From Caproicibacterium argilliputei (GTDB taxonomy: Bacteria; Bacillota; Clostridia; Oscillospirales; Acutalibacteraceae), in contig NZ_CP135996.1 in assembly GCF_029211325.2 (NCBI RefSeq), positions 1,674,001 through 1,738,000 on the forward strand: DNA of 64,000 bases, read 5' to 3'. Positions 60,076 through 64,000 of this stretch are shown one piece after another. The translations under genes and the position numbers were made by a program. A model generated the notes under the pieces. The model was not told the DNA's origin. It did no database searches and saw nothing but the letters and a program-made list of their open reading frames with translations. How positions within the stretch are numbered: the first letter of the stretch is position 1; every line of letters begins with the position of its first letter.

Positions 60076-61530
60076 TTATAAATTACTTAAGGAATCCATC
60101 AGATCCTTGGTACCGACAATTTCTGTAATCCGCACGCCGAAGTTGTCGCCGATTACGACCACATCGCCGTGGGCAAGCAGCTGCCCGTTTACAATGATAT
60201 CCACGGGCGCGCCGGCCTGCTTTTCCAGCTCAATGACGGTGCCCTGGCCAAAATCAGCGATTTCTTTAATGGGTCGTCTGGTCTTTCCGATTTCCACGGA
60301 AACCTCCAGCGGCACATTCATCAACATTCCCATATTGACACTGTTAAGGGAAGTGACATTGTTTTCCTGCTGGGAAAAGTCCGGGAATTTTGCTTTCTTA
60401 ACATTCACGGACGGGTTCTGCACCGCACCGCCGGCCGGCCCCGCAAACGCGGGATTCTGCTGCGGCATCATCATCGGCTGCTGCGGATAATAATAGCCCT
60501 GCTGGGGCATCATCGGCATCCCCATCTGCTGCGGCATCATGGGCTGCTGCATTTGCTGGGGCATCATCGGCATCTGTTGCTGTGCGGGCGGCTGCATCAT
60601 CGGCGACTGCGGTGCTGCAGGCTGCGGTGCGGGCGGCTGCATCATCGGCGACTGCGGTGCTGCAGGCTGCGGTGCGGTCGGCTGCATCATCGGCGGCTGC
60701 GGTGCTGCAGGCTGTGGTGCGGGCGGCTGCATCATCGGCGACTGCGGTGCTGCAGGCTGCGGTGCTGCAGGCTGCGGTGCTGCAGGCTGCGGTGCTGCAG
60801 GCTGTGGTGCTGCAGGCTGTGGTGCTGCAGGCTGCGGTGCTGCTTTAGGCTCTGCTTCAATGGGTGCCGGTTCTTCCTTCGGCTCCTCTTTAGATGGAGC
60901 CATCAAAATATCGATAATCTCCTTCGCAAAGCTGGACGGCAGAACACTCATAAAGCTGCTGTTCATCACGCCATTGATGGTCAAATTAAAAGAAATTCCG
61001 ACCGTATCCTCAACGGTATCGCTGCCAAAAACCACCTCATTGATGCTTTGCCCCGCTTCGGAAACAAATGCATCCGGCGTTGAAATATTTACAGAGCGAT
61101 TAAAGACTTCTGACAGTGCCGTCGCCGCCGCACCCATCATCTGGTTGGAAACCTCGCAGGCAGCGCTCATACTCAATTCATCAAATTCAAAGTCAGCGTT
61201 TTCGTCTGGCACTTCATCATTGCCCATTAGCAAATTTAAAATAATCTGCATATCCCGGCGGCGAAACACCATGATATTGGTTCCGAAAACACCCTCAACA
61301 AATTTAATGCGCACCACCATCGCTGGTTCCAAATCCGCATAATCTTCATCGTGAATTGGCTTCACATTCATTTTTGGTGTTGTAATCACGACCTGGCGAT
61401 CCAGCATGGAGGACAGGGAAGTTGCCGCCGACCCCATACTGATATTCATAACCTCGCCGATCGCATCCAACTCATCCGTGGTAAACTGTACTTCCTCGTT
61501 CGGATGATTGGAATCTTGGTTATTGCTCAC
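60076..61530 (-). CDS. fliY: flagellar switch protein FliY (CheC-like + FliN domain)
   Basis: 484 residues: CheC-like N-terminal domain (20-215) with two phosphatase motifs DAIGEVMN and SAACEVSN, a Pro/Ala/Gln/Met low-complexity linker (about 228-375), and a C-terminal FliN/SpoA domain (405-480; MNVPLEVSVEIGKTRRPIKEI). Forms the switch C-ring base with FliM and dephosphorylates CheY-P. The start is GTG, 7 bases after GAGGGA. The linker is encoded by tandem repeats (see repeat entry), unusually long for FliY. Confidence 0.95.
   Translation of the reverse strand: MSNNQDSNHPNEEVQFTTDELDAIGEVMNISMGSAATSLSSMLDRQVVITTPKMNVKPIHDEDYADLEPAMVVRIKFVEGVFGTNIMVFRRRDMQIILNLLMGNDEVPDENADFEFDELSMSAACEVSNQMMGAAATALSEVFNRSVNISTPDAFVSEAGQSINEVVFGSDTVEDTVGISFNLTINGVMNSSFMSVLPSSFAKEIIDILMAPSKEEPKEEPAPIEAEPKAAPQPAAPQPAAPQPAAPQPAAPQPAAPQPAAPQSPMMQPPAPQPAAPQPPMMQPTAPQPAAPQSPMMQPPAPQPAAPQSPMMQPPAQQQMPMMPQQMQQPMMPQQMGMPMMPQQGYYYPQQPMMMPQQNPAFAGPAGGAVQNPSVNVKKAKFPDFSQQENNVTSLNSVNMGMLMNVPLEVSVEIGKTRRPIKEIADFGQGTVIELEKQAGAPVDIIVNGQLLAHGDVVVIGDNFGVRITEIVGTKDLMDSLSNL
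60592..60845. repeat. tandem in-frame repeats in the fliY linker
   Basis: On the plus strand four 45-bp units beginning CTGCATCATCGGCG-like (60592, 60637, 60682, 60727) followed by about six 15-bp units GGTGCTGCAGGCTGC. On the coding strand they encode PAAPQ-type repeats separated by MMQP. Lengths are multiples of three, so copy-number change would keep frame. Confidence 0.9.
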
Positions 61531-61545
61531 AATTTATCCCTCACT

Positions 61546-62541
61546 TTACACAGCCACTACGTCAATCAGCTTGACAGACTTTTTCAGCTTGGTTACGCCA
61601 AGTTTCGCGTTGTACCACGGCTCACCGTCAACCATAACGCAAATATCACTGTTAATATTTTTGTTTAAAGCAATGACATCCTGCACCTGCAGCTGCAAAA
61701 TATCGCCCAAAGACATTTGAAAAGTGTCCAGAACCGCTTTGATCTCAATGTCAGAACGCTTGATGGAATTCATAATCATCTCGCGCTTTTCCTGCTCTTT
61801 TTCGGGATCCTGCTGTTTCACAGAGCGCGAATAGCGGTTTTTAAAGCTGTCAACCACTTCTTCCAGACTTTCTGCAGGCAGGCAGATAGTAATGGTGCCT
61901 GTGTAGTTGTCCATCTTGACATTAAGCGCAACAATCACAACAACATCCTGCGGCGAAAACGCCTGCAGCAGGCGGGCGTTGGTTTCCAAGCTGGTCAGCG
62001 TAGTGGCCACCGGAACATACGAACACCACGACTCCTGCAAATACTTAGTGACCTGCTGAAAAATGCTGTTAAGCAGGGTCAGCTCGATTTCCGTAAAATC
62101 CCGGTCGGGCACATAAACCGCGCCGCTGTGGCTTGCCCCACCGAGCATCCGCTCAATAAAAAGATACCCTAAGCTTGTCGACATGTCAAGAAGAATGGAA
62201 GTTTCTTCATAGTTCTGGTCTTCGGGCTTAAAGTCTAATATTCCGGTCAGAGAACTGTCCGGCAGCGCGTTGTTGAACTCAAAATAGCGCTCCTCTTCAA
62301 TCTGCAGTACCTCCACTTCGCACACGTCGCGCAGCATGCTGGTAAAGTACGAAGACAGCACACGCGCAAAGTTATCATGCAGACCATTGAGGGATTTTAG
62401 CTGCTCTTTGGTGAATTTTTTCGGACTACTGAAGTCGTATTCTTTCAGCTTCGGTTTCTTTTCCACTTCCGTGTCCACAGAGCCGGAATGCATCCGCTTC
62501 ATCAATTCATCAATCTGATTTTGTGACAGATTTTCTGGCAT
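61546..62541 (-). CDS. fliM: flagellar motor switch protein FliM
   Basis: 331 residues: N-terminal CheY-P-binding peptide NLSQNQIDELMKRM, CheC-like middle domain (about 45-230), and a C-terminal FliN-like SpoA domain (250-331). I start at MPENLS after AAAGGAG; the frame begins four codons earlier. It follows motB by 41 bases; fliL, often between them, is absent. Confidence 0.96.
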   Translation of the reverse strand: MPENLSQNQIDELMKRMHSGSVDTEVEKKPKLKEYDFSSPKKFTKEQLKSLNGLHDNFARVLSSYFTSMLRDVCEVEVLQIEEERYFEFNNALPDSSLTGILDFKPEDQNYEETSILLDMSTSLGYLFIERMLGGASHSGAVYVPDRDFTEIELTLLNSIFQQVTKYLQESWCSYVPVATTLTSLETNARLLQAFSPQDVVVIVALNVKMDNYTGTITICLPAESLEEVVDSFKNRYSRSVKQQDPEKEQEKREMIMNSIKRSDIEIKAVLDTFQMSLGDILQLQVQDVIALNKNINSDICVMVDGEPWYNAKLGVTKLKKSVKLIDVVAV

Positions 62542-62582
62542 ATATTCGATCACTCCTTTATGCCGCCAAGCAGCAAATAGAT

Positions 62583-63485
62583 TCAGTCCTTATAGGGAGA
62601 AGTTGCCGACTGTGCAGACGTTGCGGAAGAAGCTGCCTTAGAAGTGGTCTTTTTTTCCGCCGAAGAAGTGGTAGTGGAACCACCCTCTGTAGTGGGGTAC
62701 TTTTTTGCGTCATAGGTGCCCGCTAAAACCGCATCGGCCGCTTTCAAGTTTGCTTCTGTGCCATAAATCTTCATTTCTACACGCCGGTTTTTAATTCTGC
62801 CAGCTTCTGTGCTGTTGGTGGCCACCGGCCGGGTATTGCCGTAGCCGATTGACACAAACAAGGAGTCTTTAATTCCCTTGCCGTCATTCAGATAAGTGAC
62901 CACACTTGCGGCGCGCTCACCAGAAAGTTTCCAGTCGTTGATCGGATAATTCGGGTCACCGGTATCTGCCGTGTAGCCTTCCACCTGAATCCGTTGAATC
63001 TTCTGCTCCATGTTTTTCAGACCTTTTCCCAAAAAGCCAAGCGTCTGCTGCGCTTCCCGTGTCAGAGTCGCATCATCCGGACGGAACATCATGGCGTTGC
63101 TGAACTTAATATAAACAATTCCCACGCCGGTTTTGGAAACGGAGATGTCCGCCTGCCGTTTATTCGTTTTTACATAATTGTTTATGTAGTCGTAAAGCGC
63201 ATCCATGCTGTCCGGAAGGTCATTTGCCGAAGTGCTGGATTTTAAGTATCCCGTGTTGGAATTGGTACTGGAAGCATTCGAAGAATCCATCACAACAATC
63301 TGCGGCGAGTCTGGGCTGTCGCCGCGAATGGCGCGTGCCACTTCCTGAAATTTTTCCTCATTGACACTGGAAAGGCTGTACATGACAATGAAAAACGTCA
63401 GCAGCAGTGTCACCATATCGGAATAGGTATTCAGCCAAGAGCCGGCGGAATCCTCTTCGCCGCCGCCTCTGCTTCTTCTGCTCAT
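62583..63485 (-). CDS. motB: flagellar stator protein MotB
   Basis: 300 residues: one membrane segment (about 22-42) in TYSDMVTLLLTFFIVMYSLS with the proton-conducting Asp, a plug/linker region, an OmpA-like peptidoglycan-binding domain (about 130-255; VEGYTADTG, GYGNTRPVATNSTEAGRIKNRRVE) and a Ser/Thr/Lys-rich tail. With MotA forms the stator. Confidence 0.96.
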   Translation of the reverse strand: MSRRSRGGGEEDSAGSWLNTYSDMVTLLLTFFIVMYSLSSVNEEKFQEVARAIRGDSPDSPQIVVMDSSNASSTNSNTGYLKSSTSANDLPDSMDALYDYINNYVKTNKRQADISVSKTGVGIVYIKFSNAMMFRPDDATLTREAQQTLGFLGKGLKNMEQKIQRIQVEGYTADTGDPNYPINDWKLSGERAASVVTYLNDGKGIKDSLFVSIGYGNTRPVATNSTEAGRIKNRRVEMKIYGTEANLKAADAVLAGTYDAKKYPTTEGGSTTTSSAEKKTTSKAASSATSAQSATSPYKD

Positions 63486-63524
63486 GCTGCCGCCTCCCTT
63501 CTGCTGTTCCCTGCAATTTTTTTA

Positions 63525-64000
63525 TCACTTTTTCTTCTTTCCCTTTGCTTTCGGAGCTTCTTCCCCTTCTCCGCCTTCGGTGGAGACATAGGTGCCGCGG
63601 GACAAAAGCTCTGACAAACGTGACTCAATAAACTTGGGATTTTCGCCCGCCTGAATCCCCTGCACACCTTCATAGATAATCATCTTGCAAAGCATTTCCT
63701 CTTCATGCCGAACTCGAAGCTTATTGGAAATCGGAATAAAAATCATGTTGGACAGTAGAGAACCATAAAACGTGGTAATCAAAGCAACAGCCATATTCGG
63801 CCCGATAGAATCCGAATCCGAAATATCCTTCATCAAGTTAATCAGACCAATCAAGGTACCAATCATACCAAAGCCCGGTGCGAACGCGGCACCCTTGTCA
63901 TACAAAGCACGATCCCGGCTGTGGCGGTCCTCTAAATAGTCCAGCTCCGTTTCCATCTGCAGCTTGACTTTTTCCGGATCCACAGAATCCACAACCATCA
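63525..64000 (-). CDS. motA: flagellar stator protein MotA, C-terminal part (cut by window edge)
   Basis: About 158 residues visible; roughly the first 110 lie beyond the window. Seen: the cytoplasmic loop end (DSVDPEKVKLQMETELDYL), membrane segments 3 and 4 with FAPGFGMIGTLIGLINLM and AVALITTFYGSLLSNMIFIPI, and a basic Lys-rich tail. Ion-conducting stator subunit partnering MotB. The gap to motB is 39 bases, so the two are in one operon. Confidence 0.95.
   Translation of the reverse strand, partial: MVVDSVDPEKVKLQMETELDYLEDRHSRDRALYDKGAAFAPGFGMIGTLIGLINLMKDISDSDSIGPNMAVALITTFYGSLLSNMIFIPISNKLRVRHEEEMLCKMIIYEGVQGIQAGENPKFIESRLSELLSRGTYVSTEGGEGEEAPKAKGKKKK

Noticed and set aside
60592..60845. 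Possible CRISPR array
   Set aside because: Units are contiguous, without unique spacers, and in frame within fliY.
60539..61342. Gly/Cys-rich repeat protein frame on the plus strand opposite fliY
   Set aside because: Created by reading the fliY repeat tract in antisense; fliY is unambiguous.
1..64000. Mobile elements, prophage, defence system, tRNA or rRNA genes
   Set aside because: No transposase, integrase, phage structural, restriction or CRISPR-associated protein and no cloverleaf that I could recognise; composition is even across the window.

Overview
The window looks like chromosome of a motile Gram-positive anaerobe in the Clostridia, most likely a relative of the Oscillospiraceae/Ruminococcaceae. 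The evidence is strong AGGAGG-type ribosome sites, TTGACA/TATAAT promoters with 17-base spacers, a Phe T-box leader before pheST, the Firmicute order ylxM-ffh-rpsP-khpA-rimM-trmD, a CheC/CheD/FliY-type flagellar operon, a pyruvate kinase with the extra C-terminal PEP-utiliser domain, and purine genes in which the usual bifunctional PurH is split in two. No species is claimed. There is no rRNA, recognisable tRNA, transposase, prophage or CRISPR array.

Layout. 0-2 kb: yigZ, rpmE and a VanY-like membrane protein that appears to have lost its zinc site. 2-4.1 kb: pyk. 4.1-6.5 kb: operon of a DUF6106-like membrane protein, acpS, nnrD and a MazF-type RNase with no antitoxin beside it. 6.6-11.1 kb: T-box, pheS, pheT, then ireB and a small unknown gene. 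11.2-16.8 kb: purE-purM-purN-IMP cyclohydrolase-AICAR transformylase-purD behind a structured leader. 16.9-20.2 kb: SPFH/NfeD pair, a coiled-coil gene, coaD, rsmD. 20.3-26.5 kb: uvrC, ptsH and the SRP/ribosome-maturation operon. 26.6-31.5 kb: a UDP-galactopyranose-mutase-like flavoprotein overlapping a GT-C glycosyltransferase, then a secreted/membrane YcxB-like protein. 31.6-35.7 kb: an Mrp/NBP35 ATPase, and a two-component system translationally linked to gpsA. 35.9-36.8 kb: tandem Rrf2 regulators. 36.8-43.2 kb: iron alcohol dehydrogenase, M18 aminopeptidase, lytic transglycosylase, coaE, ywlC, prfA and a DUF951 protein. 43.3-49.7 kb: birA, mscS, an RlmI-like methyltransferase, a cytosolic ricin-fold protein, a 63-residue protein and a secreted phosphodiester glycosidase.

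49.8-64 kb is one long flagellar/chemotaxis operon on the minus strand: (motA)-motB-fliM-fliY-cheY-fliO-fliP-fliQ-fliR-flhB-flhA-sigma28-flhO/flgF-like-flhP/flgG-like-cheC-cheD-lytic transglycosylase. It supplies stator, switch, export gate, rod proteins, the flagellar sigma factor and the CheY-P phosphatase/deamidase arm. fliL, flhF, flhG and cheA/W/B are not in the places where related operons often carry them.

Most of the window is well-understood housekeeping sequence. I found no clear candidate for a wholly new system. The points most worth a second look are the degenerate VanY protein, the purE leader, the flavoprotein/GT-C pair, the tandem Rrf2 genes, the divergent recognition helix of the flagellar sigma factor, the leaderless lytic transglycosylase in the flagellar operon, and the repeat tract inside fliY. 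Functions are inferred from remembered family features, without database searches.
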